This document shows positions 35,709 through 47,449 of a DNA stretch of 64,000 nt, piece after piece. The position numbers and the translations under genes were made by a program. Position 1 is the first letter of the stretch; every line of letters begins with the position of its first letter. This DNA comes from Tetmemena sp. SeJ-2015. Lineage: Eukaryota; Ciliophora; Spirotrichea; Sporadotrichida; Oxytrichidae. A model generated the notes under the pieces. That model had not been told where the DNA came from and made no database searches. It worked only from the letters and a program-made list of their open reading frames with translations. Where the stretch lies: assembly GCA_027382625.1 (NCBI GenBank), contig JAJKFJ010022100.1, positions 124,001 to 188,000 on the forward strand. Direction: 5' to 3'.

Positions 35709-36129
35709 TTATTATAAACTATTTCTTTAATTATAGCTAATGGTTTAATCGAAATGGAATTTAAATAAATAAATGTATTTAATATGTAAGGCTACTTTTA
35801 TGCAGAAAATTTAAGTTTATGGAAAATTTAATTTTAAGTATGAATTTGTTGTACAAGTTATTTGAAAAGGCATACCATCTTTGAAATAATTCTCCTAACT
35901 AGAATAAAAAATGAAAGCTATTTCCAAATTCCATTAATCTTGCAAGTTCAAATAGACTTATGATTTTGCACTATATATGGCAAAATTTTTAGAGTTTAAT
36001 TGAAATAAGTTTCAAATAAATTCTCTTCTATATTATTGCTCCTTGAACTTGCACTACTTATTTCTTTTATAATGAGTATCTAAATTCAATATTGGTAGTA
36101 TAAATAAAACATTATTAGAAAAGATAAAA
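35709..36129. other. AT-rich divergent intergenic region
   Basis: About 420 bp between two divergent genes (minus-strand start 35708, plus-strand start 36130). Nothing was recognised beyond AT-richness; it presumably holds both promoters. Confidence 0.45.
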
Positions 36130-39100
36130 ATGAATTCCGTTTCAGAAGTTGATAGTCTTGACGAAGTTCCCTTTTCGATTTAGTATTTACCGAAGATCTA
36201 AGAATCAATAGATAGATATGGAATCATGCCTGAATTAAATGGCCAAGACTTTTCCAACGTCATATCCAAGAGGACTTCTTTCCTCATTTAATTCAGAGAA
36301 TACATATTTCTTATATTTTTTCCATCAAGATAGAAACATTAATGGCCCTTCTTCTCATTTTTAGATACCGGACAAAATAAAGCAATCTCATGAGTCTTTG
36401 ATAGACCTTAGCCGAGATTCGTCTAAGATTGTAAATAACGGTATTAAAGCTTCCATCGCCGAAGGAAGGAGAAATAGTTCCTCAGATGACAGATAACGCT
36501 TATTTAGAAGTGGGGAACAGCACACTGGAATCGAGAGAAAGGTTTAGTCTGACGCTGAAAAGGCATCTTTGTTGATTCAGATATCGGAACAGCGCAAAAT
36601 TAGCTACAAACTATAACTTGAAAATTATATATTTATTTGAAATTTAAAGGTTTTAAATAATGTTTTAAAAGGAGGCTGAGATTAGCCCCAGCTAAAAGAG
36701 AGAGGAAACATTTTTAAGTAATGCGTTAGAAGTGATTGGGGATAGCCTCAGCTAGGTATCTGAGAATCTCATGATTCAGATGATGAACATCAAAAGTCAG
36801 CAGACTTAAACTTTGAACTTTATGATTTGTAGAAAAAAAATTGGACAGCAATTAAAGTGAGAGTTTACGAGGATGCATAAATTCTGTTTGAGTCTTACTT
36901 TGATTTAAAATTAACTCATGTATAATTATTGATGGGAGCAGATAATAGCAGCCTAGGGATTAAGGTTCATTAGCAGATAAGAAACTGAAGTATGTGAAAC
37001 AACTAAAGGAATATGTGAACCTATAAAAAATATACGGGCCTGAGTTTATTGAGCTGCAATAGCACCGTCTTGATCTTTTAAAGGAGTGGACAAATGACAA
37101 AATAAGAAAGAATCCATTCTAGGATTGTAAGAATTGCATCATCCTTGTTTCACTATTGTTCTGATTAAATTCTTGTAGACAAAAAAAGAAGCTCATTCAA
37201 GGAAAGACAAGTCGCTTTCGAAAGAGAAAGATTAACTAGATTGGTCAGTAGAAATTGGGTGTTTCAGAACTATATTAAAATGTTAAGATAGCATTAACTC
37301 TCATATTTATTCTCTCTTTGTAGGATTCAAGAAAGAATGGAGGCATCCTGAGAATAAAATTCACTTTTCAAAATCATTTAAAGTTTAATGTTAAGCGTAT
37401 TTATAACATGCTTAAAGTTGTTATTAGTTGCACGATTATTAATAAGATTGAAATAATCTTCTATTAACTTCAAATATTTTTAATTTAATAAGGAAACTTT
37501 TAAATAAATATATTTGTAGAATAAGAGACAGATCAGTGACTACAAAAGCCTATGGAAGATCTATAAAATCTAAAGATTGTAATCCATAACTGATAATTTG
37601 TTTTTTATAGAGTTGGAGTTGGAGATGTCTAAGATCCCAGAAGACAAATACTAGCTCAATAGGAGTGCTAACTTGCTTGAAAGGTAACTCCTAAGAAAAA
37701 TTTATAAGTATTTTAGTGAGATTGAGATTCAAAAGGATCTGATAAACGCCCTTCAATTTATAATAGAGAAAATGCAAACATGCTTATCTTCTAATTTTGA
37801 GTGAATGCGTTTTGAGCTGCGACATCGTGAACGACTTTTTTCCAACTTTGAACTTGCCCACCTACCTCAATTCAGAATGCAACTAAATTGGACTTCTGCT
37901 CTAGTCCCTCAATGGAAATTTCTCAGTCTAGGTAATACCAATAATCTATTTACTCACACTCTATTAGGGAGAGTACTTTTCAAAAAGCAAATACTAACAA
38001 GGCATAAGCTTTCGATAGCAGTTTTAAAGATGATGAAGAAGATACTGGCTTCAAAGATCTCGAAAAGAATCTTATGCATCAAATTATTCAGAAGAAAAAC
38101 TCCTAGAAATATATATATAGTCCATAAATATATACTTAAATCTTAAAAGAGTCTAAACAACCAACGAAGAATCAGTATATTACTTTATTGTCTCTTTTCA
38201 AAGATGGTCTCAGTCTTAAAAGGAGGATGACGATCACTCTTCAAAATAGAGATCAAGCAGCGTAGGCAGGAAACTTACCAAAGAGTTTAATTAGTTAAAT
38301 AGAGAATTTATTGTGAGCAGAGGGAGTTCGAAATAAATCAGAAGCTGGAGTACTTTGAGAAGTTCCTCAGAAGAATGCAGGCTTTTCTTCGGGCTACTAA
38401 GTATGTTTAACTTGGCTGGGGAGAGGCTGATCCAACTAGCGAAATCTTTCAGTCCTTATAAATAATGCTTATAAAAAAGAGTTTTAGATTTGAACAGTCT
38501 ATTATTCCAAACTATGACCAGGAGAAGCATTAATATAATTATTACCACTAAGTTAAAATAATAAAGAGAGGCAATACAAGGAAATTCTGCTTGACTATTT
38601 CACAAGCACTATGAAGCAACTGATAACAGGCATAAGCTTTATCTTAAAATACATTTGTTTTTAATGATTTAATCTTGGATAGGATAGTGCAAGATAAAGC
38701 CATGAATTAATCTAGGCTTCCCAGATCTGAAAGATAGTTTGTACAACTTCATGCAAACACTAGACTAGTGTGTAAACTTTGACTTGATAAAGTCGGACAG
38801 TAAAAGAAGCAAGGGCTTTGAAGACGATGTGAGGCATTTAGTAGATAAAGCAATCAGAAGGGCCAAGGGCGAGTGTGAATATCCACTTTTGTGATTTTAA
38901 GTTTAGTTAGTGAAGACGATTCTGATGATGCAAAGTCTGCAGAGGGAAAGAGAGACTTCAAGAATTATCAAAACAAACTTCTCCAATGTAAGTAACTTTA
39001 GATATTTCCTCACTCAAAAACTGACTCTATTATAGTAATGAAAGATGGAAATTTTGAATATGCAAATCCAGGCTGATAAATCCAGTATAACCTATGCTGA

Positions 39101-39790
39101 CAGAAATTAATACGCCTTTTTGAATATGGACAGTGACAAGTTCAATTTTAATTCTCTATCTCGCCATGAGAGAGGGCAGACTTTTGATCAAAAGACTTAA
39201 AGAAAGACAGAGACTGCTTAATAAGTGCAAAACAGAATGGAGTTGCTTTCGAGTTCATGATACTCCCGGAAGAAATTAAAATGAGGAGCAAGATGAAGCT
39301 GGCTTTTATTTCGATCAGAAACTTAGAGTAAGATAGAATTTATTTCAAGGCAGCTTAAGTTCTTAACTTTATATAGTAAGGACACAGAGGCATGACACTC
39401 TAATAAAGCAAGACTGGATAGGTAAAGAATTTTAATATTTTAAACTTGAGTGAATAATTTTTTGATAGTTATTTGATCCTCGCTATATGAATCCAACTAT
39501 TGAATCTAGCTAAAGCCCGATGATGAAATCTAAAACGTAGCTGATTGGCGGCAGTGGTGTGATAGAAATCGAAGAAAGTCCTTTTCCAATCATTAAAGAG
39601 GAAGAAGCCGAACAGCATTTAAGCATGCAAAACTAAAATAGTAAATGATTTAGTTAGGAATTATTTTGAAATTAAAATGGGAATGGTGTCTTTAGAAAAA
39701 ATGATAGGAGGCTTTTAAATGCTATTGGAATAAATGTGGTCAGCCTTGAAGAAGGAATTTTGAATCAAGGAACTAAAGAATCAAATCGTT
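36130..39790 (+). CDS. long unrecognised gene broken by several IES-like gaps
   Basis: ATG 36130 opens MNSVSEVDSLDEVPFSIQYL. A 61-bp IES (pointer ATA) at 36304-36364 joins it to PDKIKQSHESLIDLSRDS. Later coding islands are EAEISPSQKREETFLSNAL, VRVYEDAQILFESYFDLKL, VKQLKEYVNLQKIYGPEFIE, SKIPEDKYQLNRSANLLER, EIQKDLINALQFIIEKMQ and SRHERGQTFDQKTQRKTET. The last island is RYMNPTIESSQSPMMKSKTQ. They are separated by AT-rich stretches with TGA codons (for example 37330-37520) that look like IESs or introns. The end lies near 39763-39790, depending on frame. Helical and charged; no domain was recognised. Confidence 0.45.
36304..36364. other. 61-bp IES, pointer ATA
   Basis: ATA at 36304-36306 and 36365-36367, both in codon register with the ATG at 36130. 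Excision gives FREYIPDKIKQSHES. Confidence 0.5.
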
Positions 39791-40012
39791 GATCAAATAT
39801 GCATCAAATATGCATCAAATAGAGCATACTATGCTCATCTTAAAAGATAAGAAGACTTTATTTATTAAGATACATTAAGTTGATATGTATTTTAATGATT
39901 TTACTTCTTTTTATATTTTTCTTCATTGAAGAATATAAAGTGAATTTCAAACTTAAATATAACTTCTGTTCAAATTCAAATATACAAACTTGCATTTGTG
40001 ATTGATTTGAAC

Positions 40013-42481
40013 TCACTTGCGTCTCCATTGAATGACTGCCTTGTCGTATCCTCCAATAGTGAAGATCCTTGATGCATCAGGAGTGAAGAGTGCTCTCACT
40101 ACGTGCTCTGAGTGACCAGCGTAGCTTCTAGCCTTATGCTTAAGATTCAAGCTAGGGTATCTGTAAATGTTCAACAGACCGAAATCATCAGCTGTGGCAA
40201 TAAGCTTGAAGTCACTGGTTGTGTCCACTCCATTGATGTGAGATCCATCCTCACCAGATGGGTAGATACCCTCAACATCCCAGCCAATCTTTGAGGTGTT
40301 AGTGGCCCATTGCTTGTCCTTGGTGCTTGAGAGACCGCCTGCATCGAACTCTTTATTAGCGACGTTGAAGTAGAGCTTCTCATAAGCTCCGCAGACAGAG
40401 CGAATGTAAGTAGAGTCAGCAGACCAGTCGAGAGAAGTCACGAATGAATTGTGCTTGTTGAACTTGTGATAGAGTGAATATCCATTTTCAACATCATACA
40501 CATACACTGCATTATCGTGAGAACCAACAGCGAGGTACTTCTCACAAGGAGAGTACTTCAGCACTTCACACCACTCATCAGCATCTTTAAGTGTCTTGAT
40601 TTTGGTGTCGAGGTTGTCCTTGTCTCTGATAGAAACCTTGCCCATATTGTTAGAAATAGCGACATGGTTATTAGCCTTGCTGTAAGCAATACCTCTGCCT
40701 TGTTGGTTAGCAGGATAGGCGGAGAGAGTTGAGGCAGTAACCTTCTTAGCCTTTTCAGCGTTCTTGGTAGTCTTCTCTGAGATGGTTCCTTTTCTCAGGA
40801 ACTGACGTGCCTCATAATCGAAGACCATAATCTTATTGTCGTCTCCAACGGTAATGATGGCATTATCCTCAGGGATGACTTGAAGTCCCCAAGCTTCACC
40901 CTCGTGGTGAGAAGCGAGAAGTAGGCGCTTCTCTTCAGACTCTTCGTTGATCTCGAAAATAGAGCCGTTTCTGAGACCTGCAAGAATCTTTCCGTTGAAG
41001 TAGTCAAGAGATCTGCAGTAAGACTGGTCCAAATCAATTGTCTTTTCTAGGTTGTATTCTCCACCCTTGGCTGAATAGATAACGATCTTGTTGTCCTTGC
41101 CTCCAGAGATGAGCTTGCCATTTTCATGGACAAGTGCAGTGACCTCAGCGGAGTGAGCCTTCAGAGCACGATCGAATTGAGACTAGGTGTCCCAGGTGTA
41201 GATCATTCCGTTGATACCAGAGGTGTATGCAGTACCCTCAACATCAAAGCAGACTGAGTTGAAGCTAGTAAGCTTAGCCTTTGTTCCAACAGTTCCCTTG
41301 GCGAAAAGACGCTTGGTAGCATCTGCTGGATTCCAGAACTTAATTTCCTTAAGTCCTACAGTACAGAATCTGAGATCGTCAACCTTCTTAGACCAGGCGC
41401 AGTGGATTATCTTCTCTTTGCTTCCTTCAATTACTAGTAGCTGCTTGCCTCTTTTGATGTTATATATCACTACGTGATGATCGTTATGAAGGTCAACACA
41501 TGCAACGTATTCATTTCTAGATAGATAAAAACTGGCAGATATAAATACTTAGGATCTAAGTTTATCTTTGGCAAGGTGAGACGGAAATAGCAGCGACTCC
41601 TCTTGAGCCCTCTTTGAGCTTGAAAGTGGTTTTAGATTCGCAAGTCTCAGAATCCCAGACATGCACTGATGGGGCCTTTCCGACCTAGCCAGTGACCACA
41701 GTCTTTCTATCAGCACTGAGGTCTAGAGAAAGAATATCGTCCATGTGGAACTTTGAGTCATCAGCTACATTCTTAGCAACCATCTTAGTCTCCTATCCTC
41801 CGAATACTTTCATTGAGTTAGAATCTGTGTCTAGGACGATTCCGAGAGCGGCAACCATAAAGACTGGCTGACCCTTGTGGTTGTATTTCCTATTGAGGTC
41901 TTAGAAATTTGAAAGATATACTTACAGATTTTAGCGGCAATCGAAGGTCCTGTATCCATACACGTACTCTACTTCGTACTCTTCTTCTGGCTGTTCGGGG
42001 TTTGGCTCTAGACACTAGGGTAAGACACTAATCTCTCATAATTTTATCAGGATTGGAGCGAGGTGGATCGGATGCACTTACTGATATCAGCGGGCATGAT
42101 TGACTGCTCAAGATTGCTTGAAAAGATGGCTTTGAGCTTTTCGGGGTCGCGTTTCTTGGAGCCTCTCTCATAAATGTCAACTTCTACGGCTTTTCCAGTC
42201 TCTTTGTCGATCATTGAAAAGCATAAACTTAATGAATAAAAGTTAGGTCACTCATTAAATTATCAAGCTTAACAAAGGCAAAAAATTCTTAATGAGAGAT
42301 CACAACTCTTTTGCCTTGAGCTTCTCTCTTGACATCTTCTCCGACTTCAACGTCTTCCCTAAAGAAAAAGAGGGTAAGATATGGGCGGCAGGTGAACTGA
42401 TGGGAGCAGGGACTAAAATTTAACTTACTTGTCTTCTTCGTCCTCGTGATCGGGCTTTCTCTTGAGATTCTTTTTGTCCAT
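40013..42481 (-). CDS. EML-family WD-repeat microtubule-associated protein
   Basis: Echinoderm-microtubule-associated-protein-like (EML) proteins have a HELP motif followed by a tandem beta-propeller and act on microtubules. ATG 42481 starts a charged head (MDKKNLKRKPDHEDEEDK). The HELP region reads EYEVEYVYGYRTFDCR. WD repeats follow: DDILSLDLSADRKTVVTGQ, RNEYVACVDLHNDHHVVIYN, VHENGKLISGGKDNKIVIYS, WGLQVIPEDNAIITVGDDNK, EVLKYSPCEKYLAVGSHDNA and FKLIATADDFGLLNIYRYP. The end is FTPDASRIFTIGGYDKAVIQ, then TGA at 40013-40015. A 49-bp IES (41516-41564) and a ~30-bp segment near 41900-41935 interrupt it. Further introns lie around 42010-42080, 42235-42290 and 42362-42428. Coding GC is high. Confidence 0.9.
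41516..41564. other. 49-bp IES in the EML gene, pointer TCT (+)
   Basis: TCT at 41516-41518 and 41565-41567. Removal joins AAISVSPCQ to RNEYVACVDLHND in frame at the WD repeat. No GT-AG boundaries are present, which argues against an intron. Confidence 0.6.
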
Positions 42482-42651
42482 CTTTAGTTCAATCTTAATT
42501 GATTTTGAATATGCAAAGATATTCCCACCCTACCTCCTTATAACACCGCTTTGTGACATTAGTCTTAAATAGACAATCATAGTGTAAGAAGTAAAGTTCT
42601 ATTAATAAATCAAGACTAATTTAGCATCGAAAACTTGAGAGTTAATTAATT

Positions 42652-43322
42652 TCAAAAGAGAGTTCTTGACTTCTTTGGCTTCTCTTCATCAAAGTTGAGG
42701 AGTTCTCTGTTTGCTTCAATAACCTAAATGCCATTAAAATATGAATATTTCCTTACAAAAGCAATATGTGCTTTGATCTGAGCTGCTTTATCGCTTAGGG
42801 CATCAATCTTTTTATTGAGCTATGTCTCCTTCTTAGCAATATAAGCGAGAGCCTCTTCTTAGTTGAGTTCAACAAAGAACTCCTTGGAGATTTTGACCAT
42901 AATCTTCTGCAAGTCCTCACTATTGATAACTGTAATTATAATGGCTTGATATTTGGAAATATTATACTCTTGAATTTAAAGCGCTTACACTTCTGCCTGA
43001 ACAAAGAAATGGCAACCCACATCAACCCGAGCCTCATATTTTTTTAGCTTTTGTTCCCTTATCATCTCCAAAGTGTTTCTCAGCTGCAAGCTATAGTGAT
43101 AATTTAGCAATAATCCTCTTTTACTATTATCCAAGTTCATTAAATTTATCATTTATTTATAGCAAATCATAAATATAGATTAAATAGAGTCTCTCTGCTT
43201 TAGAGCACTTTTGAAAGATCAGGCTTTAGCTTCTCATCAATGAAACGCTCAAACTTCCTTATTTTCTCTTCCACTTCTTGCTAGTTGCGCATTAAGTTGC
43301 TTTGCTGCTGATTTTTAGACAT
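42652..43322 (-). CDS. UXT: UXT-like prefoldin-family chaperone subunit
   Basis: UXT is an alpha-type prefoldin-like subunit of the R2TP/URI complex. ATG 43322 gives KIRKFERFIDEKLKPDLSKV, the hallmark N-terminal helix (human 'KVLRYETFISDVLQRDLRKV'). After an intron (about 43125-43195) follow LRNTLEMIREQK, RVDVGCHFFVQAEV, MVKISKEFFVELNQEEALAY and AAQIKAHIAF. A 33-nt intron at about 42726-42758 precedes VIEANRELLNFDE, and TGA is at 42652-42654. The VDVGCxFFV segment corresponds to human VDLGCNFFV. Exons are short and all introns GT-AG. It sits between EML and a P-loop kinase gene without overlap. Confidence 0.85.
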
Positions 43323-43476
43323 TTTGAGTTATTATAATTTAATTGTGTGCCTTATAGAATTTAATTAGAAGAAGTAGATAGAATTTAATATAGATTGAAT
43401 AGAAAAGGCAACATGGAATTTTTACCTCATATTTCATTTATTTGATTAATCTAATCAAGCAGATAAATCTTAGAGA

Positions 43477-45112
43477 TGGCAGGAAGGAATAAACATAGAG
43501 AAACTGCAACTCATTCTCTCAGAAAGCAAAAATCACGAAGACTAGGAAATGATTATTCACTCCTCACTCTATATTTCTTATATCATTATTGGATACTCTG
43601 ATTCGCTGATGCAGTTTGATGAGGACGGAGCTCATAATGAGGGGTTACTTACTTGGAGCAAAATCAAATGATTCGCCATCGGAGGCGGATCTAAAATCTT
43701 TGGACGACTTAAACTCACTAAGTCTCAAAGCTCAAGGATCAATCAGCTTGACCGCAAGTTCCCTACTAGCTCATGATAAGCTAATGAAGGAGAGAGAAAT
43801 GAGTGTGAGTGTTACCTCGGAATTGCTACTTAATAGCCATCATCCTCTCAACAAGCATTTGAGTTATCAGAATAATTAGTCAGAGCTCAGTGTTGTCAAA
43901 AAACCTCAAGAGGCTATCTACAATTCAATGAAGAGAAAGACTTACTCCAAGTATGATATGGTCAAGGTCAGAGTTATTCTCGAGGACCATTTCTACATAT
44001 TCTCTTGCTTTCTTATCAGCAGAATCCTCACTCTCATCAAGGTTAAGTCATTATTTTAATTCATTTTAACTTCCTTGTCATACCTACTACTATTTTAAAT
44101 GATAAAATGGTTAAGGAGAAAGATTCTATAAAGATGACTTTAGAGGTGAAGAAGATGCTGATTGAGCAAAATAGACTAGAGATAACTTAAGCTGAGTTGG
44201 AGTAGTATCTTTTCTAAATCATTCTTAAGTTTGGATATGGAGATCATTTGGTGAAGAGATACAAAATGATCACAACCTTCTATCAGAAAAGGCTGCCATT
44301 CATAATCATGATAGCCGGCACAGAATGCATGGGCAAGTCACTCTTGTGACTTAATTAGGAGAGAGGATCAATATCAGTAACATAGTGCAAACAAGTATCG
44401 TGCAGAAAGTTATGATGGGACTTTAATCTCTGATACAAGCCAATAAATATTCAATGAGTTCTTATATTAGTATATGTGCAATCAAAGTGCAAAATGTTTA
44501 AGGAACTAGGATGATAGTAGTGAGTCCTTGTCCGATGAAGAAATAATTAAGAATTACACCAAGATGTGCCGTCATGTCAGAAAAGGGTGCAACTTCGACA
44601 TTTAAAAATGCTTTGTCGACGGGAAGCCACTCATCATAGAAGGAAGCCATATCGACCCAAATATTTTCATAAAAAAGGTTGAGTTAGCAGATGGAACTAA
44701 GAAACTTGAAATTCTTACTCCTGATGCATTTGATGAAGAAGAGAAAAGTCTCGAGAATGATTCAGTAATCAAGATGAGAAAAGCAATGCAGGCTATAAAC
44801 CAAAATGGTGCAGTCATCATTCCCTTTCTTTTGACTATATCACCACAGTCCCATAGCTTATGCTTGGAAAGTAAAATCACGCAGGAGTTCTCTTAAAGGT
44901 CTGAGAAGGAGCTTCCAGTTAACGTCAAAAGCTATGTCAGCAGCTAGATTAGAAAATATTAGACTATTCAAAACTACTTAATCAAAGAGTGTGAGAAGTT
45001 CGATTTTAGGATATTGGAGATAAACATAGACTATTTCGATGACACAATTGAAAAGATGCACGATATTATTCTGCAACAGATTGAGAAATCCTACTTGAAA
45101 GGAGAGTTTTGA
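43477..45112 (+). CDS. 2-phosphoglycerate-kinase-like P-loop protein
   Basis: ATG 43477 (MAGRNKHRETATHSLRKQ) seems to be the start. A gap near 43555-43615 separates it from the next exon (MRTELIMRGYLLGAKS). An ATP-cone-like region follows (KYDMVKVRVILEDHFYIFS, LIKVKEKDSIKMTLEVKKM). The P-loop is LPFIIMIAGTECMGKS (Walker A GTECMGKS). Then come SLSDEEIIKNYTKMCRHVRK, DGKPLIIEGSHIDPNIF, AVIIPFLLTISPQSHSL and IRKYQTIQNYLIKECEKFDF, ending at TGA 45110-45112. This order matches the plant/archaeal 2-phosphoglycerate kinase-like family. A 68-bp IES lies at 44041-44108. A one- or two-base shift is needed just after the P-loop (~44345). Cellular substrate is unknown in eukaryotes. Confidence 0.75.
44041..44108. 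other. 68-bp IES, pointer GGTTAAG
   Basis: GGTTAAG at 44041-44047 and 44109-44115, the longest pointer of any unscrambled junction found here. Deletion joins LTLIK to VKEKDSIKM in frame. The interior is AT-rich. Confidence 0.85.
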
Positions 45113-45247
45113 AGTATTAGTTTTAAGATAGTTAAATTTATTTCTTAATGCATTTTAAAGAGAGAAACCCTAATTATACCTTAAATTATATGTAAGTATT
45201 TAAGAATTTATGAATAAGAACATTAAAGACACAAGAGCATAGAGTAT

Positions 45248-45897
45248 TCATCTGAGGATGATATTGGCTTTCCTAATTGCAAGTACATCATTCTTAACTC
45301 CCTCTGGAATATTTCTTACGACTGGGTAAAAGTCACTATTGTAGTATCTTAAAGACGTTTTGGATCTGTATACTTTAAGACAAAAAAATTAATGACTTCG
45401 TGTGGAAGCCTGTGAAATCGCAATACTTATTGGGCTTTTTGACACTGATCCCTCCATCAATAGATTGATAAGAACCTAATTACTCTCCATAGGCATCATT
45501 TGCGCATATTTGCTTTAGATTTTTAGTGTGCTTTGCATGTTTTTTGTGTTTGTCTCTTTTCTCCACCCACTCAGGACATTTGAATTGAAAATGACTTTTC
45601 TCATCCAAAAGCTGATTAATCGCCTCTCCCTTCTTTATCATGAAATTAGCGAAGCTATTCTGGTTCTCATAAATTCGTAAAATAAGTAAATGCAATAAAA
45701 AGATAAACCCTTTTGACTTGTCTTTCTGTTGGTTTGTTGCTAGTGACTTATTTCAGGTTGAACTCATCATCCGCATCTCCAAAGTTTCCCTCCCCACCTG
45801 TTGCTACTTCCTCAGGGCCTCTTCTCTTTCCAAGCAAAGCTACACTGGTGTTCGCTCCACCTCTGCTAAATCCTCCTCTTCCTCTCCGTGGCGGCAT
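45248..45897 (-). CDS. INO80C: INO80 complex subunit C / Ies6-like (YL1-C domain)
   Basis: A chromatin-remodelling subunit in which the YL1-C domain helps bind Arp5. ATG 45897 gives an Arg/Gly-rich start (MPPRRGRGGFSRGGAN). After an intron or IES (about 45655-45715) come NQNSFANFMIKKGEAINQLL and PEWVEKRDKHKKHAKHTKN. The domain reads KKPNKYCDFTGFHTK, then YTDPKTSLRYYNSDFY, then VVRNIPEGVKNDVLAIRK. TGA is at 45248-45250. The YCDxTGxxxxYxDPKTxLRY signature is clear. A 23-bp IES at 45373-45395 cuts it between HTK and YTD. VPS72/YL1 shares the domain but is much longer, so INO80C fits best. Confidence 0.8.
45373..45395. other. 23-bp IES, pointer CTT (+)
   Basis: CTT at 45373-45375 and 45396-45398 (AAG on the coding strand). 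Excision restores the YL1-C motif CDFTGFHTKYTDPKT. Confidence 0.65.
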
Positions 45898-46080
45898 TCT
45901 TACAATTTATAATTATAACTTTTTATCAATTCATTTCCTCTTTTATATCGTCTGAAATAAGACTATTAAAATTTAATATGATTAAAATGATAGTGCAAGT
46001 AGCAGACACATAAAATTAATTTCAGTTAATTAGAGAAGCAAAAAGATTTGAAACAGGGCTTTTCTGCTATTTAAGTTGCT

Positions 46081-47247
46081 TCAAATAGCCTTTTTAATCA
46101 AGAGCAAACAGTTGAAGAGAATTCTTTATATGATCTATAGGGAATTGTTGAAATGCACCTATACAATATATAAACATCTTAGCTTACAAACATCTAGCAT
46201 TCTTTTCACATTTAAATCGAATTTCTTATCAGTACTTATGGTATTGATGTTTCTTAGGACCAGATTCCTTTCTATTTTTTCATCGCCAAGAGAAATCTAA
46301 ACGATAATTTTGCTATGAAAAAGAAAAAGAGTTTAATCTTACAGTCAAATCGGAGACTGGATCTTCCAGCATCATTAGAACTTATTTCACATCCTCGATT
46401 ATCTTTTTTAAGTCATCACAGTTCAGTATAATGGACTCTAAAATTCTCCCATCAAATTTCTAAAAAGTTCTTTATAAAGACAACTTAAAGAATTTTGTAC
46501 CGTTTTAGCTTCTTAAGTTTGCCAAAACTAAGAGTGATCTTTTATCTCCTTCCATTTATAGAGCTTTTCTTTTTGAGAGAGAAAATCAATAGGGTATACA
46601 GAATCTAACCTCTCAATCTTGTCCTTAGTGAGCTTATCAAATCAAAACAAAATTATATTAAAATTAAATAAGCGTCTATTTAACCTGCTGCTGAAATTTC
46701 TCATAGTTCTCTTTTACGTTTACTAAGCCATCTAGCATCACTAAGCCAACAAGACTTTGCTAAAACAATTCTTCAACCACAAATTAATTTTCCATCAAAG
46801 AGGAAATAGTATTTTCTTATTTGTCGATTTGAGCTGATTCACTTACATAAATTAGTTTGAAACAGGATCGGAGTCTATATAAAGTAGAGATAGAAATGCT
46901 TTTGCTTGTAGATCTCCTTGTAATTTACCGGCATCACAGAATTCTTAAGTCTATAAAGAATACTTTTGCTTCTTGAATCCTTACCTATTGATGGTCTTAT
47001 TTCTTCGCATATTTGTGACTGTCTCAAAAGTCACTTTCACGTGCATGTTTTTGTCATTATTTATGAATTTCCCCTCTTCCTCCAAGCTCTTTATATCTCG
47101 TCTATCAAACTTCTTCCAACAATACTTCAAAACATATTGGGCGTCCTTAGGCTTCAGAGAAGTTCGCAGAACAAATGCTGGCAATTAGCACTCCTACTCG
47201 TGATTCAGACTGAAATATATGGAATTTTTGCCCCAGATTTTCTTCAT
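46081..47247 (-). CDS. hypothetical coiled-coil protein
   Basis: ATG 47247 (MKKIWGKNSIYFSLNHEQ) opens a frame of ~135 codons: VLKYCWKKFDRRDIKSLEEE, MHVKVTFETVTNMRRNKTIN, KLQGDLQAKAFLSLLYID. Later exons read VVEELFQQSLVGLVMLDGLV, LTKDKIERLDSVYPIDFLSQ, LESIILNCDDLKKIIEDVKQ and EKIERNLVLRNINTISTDKK. GT-AG introns lie near 46623-46686 and 46297-46342. Other gaps near 46440-46510 and 46800-46860 are unresolved. TGA is at 46081-46083. No family is recognised. Confidence 0.5.
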
Positions 47248-47449
47248 TTTAAAATGCTAATTTATTATCATTAATTATCTCCCTTAATTATTATTCTTTT
47301 CAAGAGGTTAGATTAAAGATATAAAATCTCTTTTAAAAAACATTCAAATAATCCTTCCTTATGATTCTCTTGCTGTTTCAATCTCTCACCTAAGACTTAA
47401 AAATAATCAAAAACACTTTTCATACTAAATTTAAAATACATATTATGAC

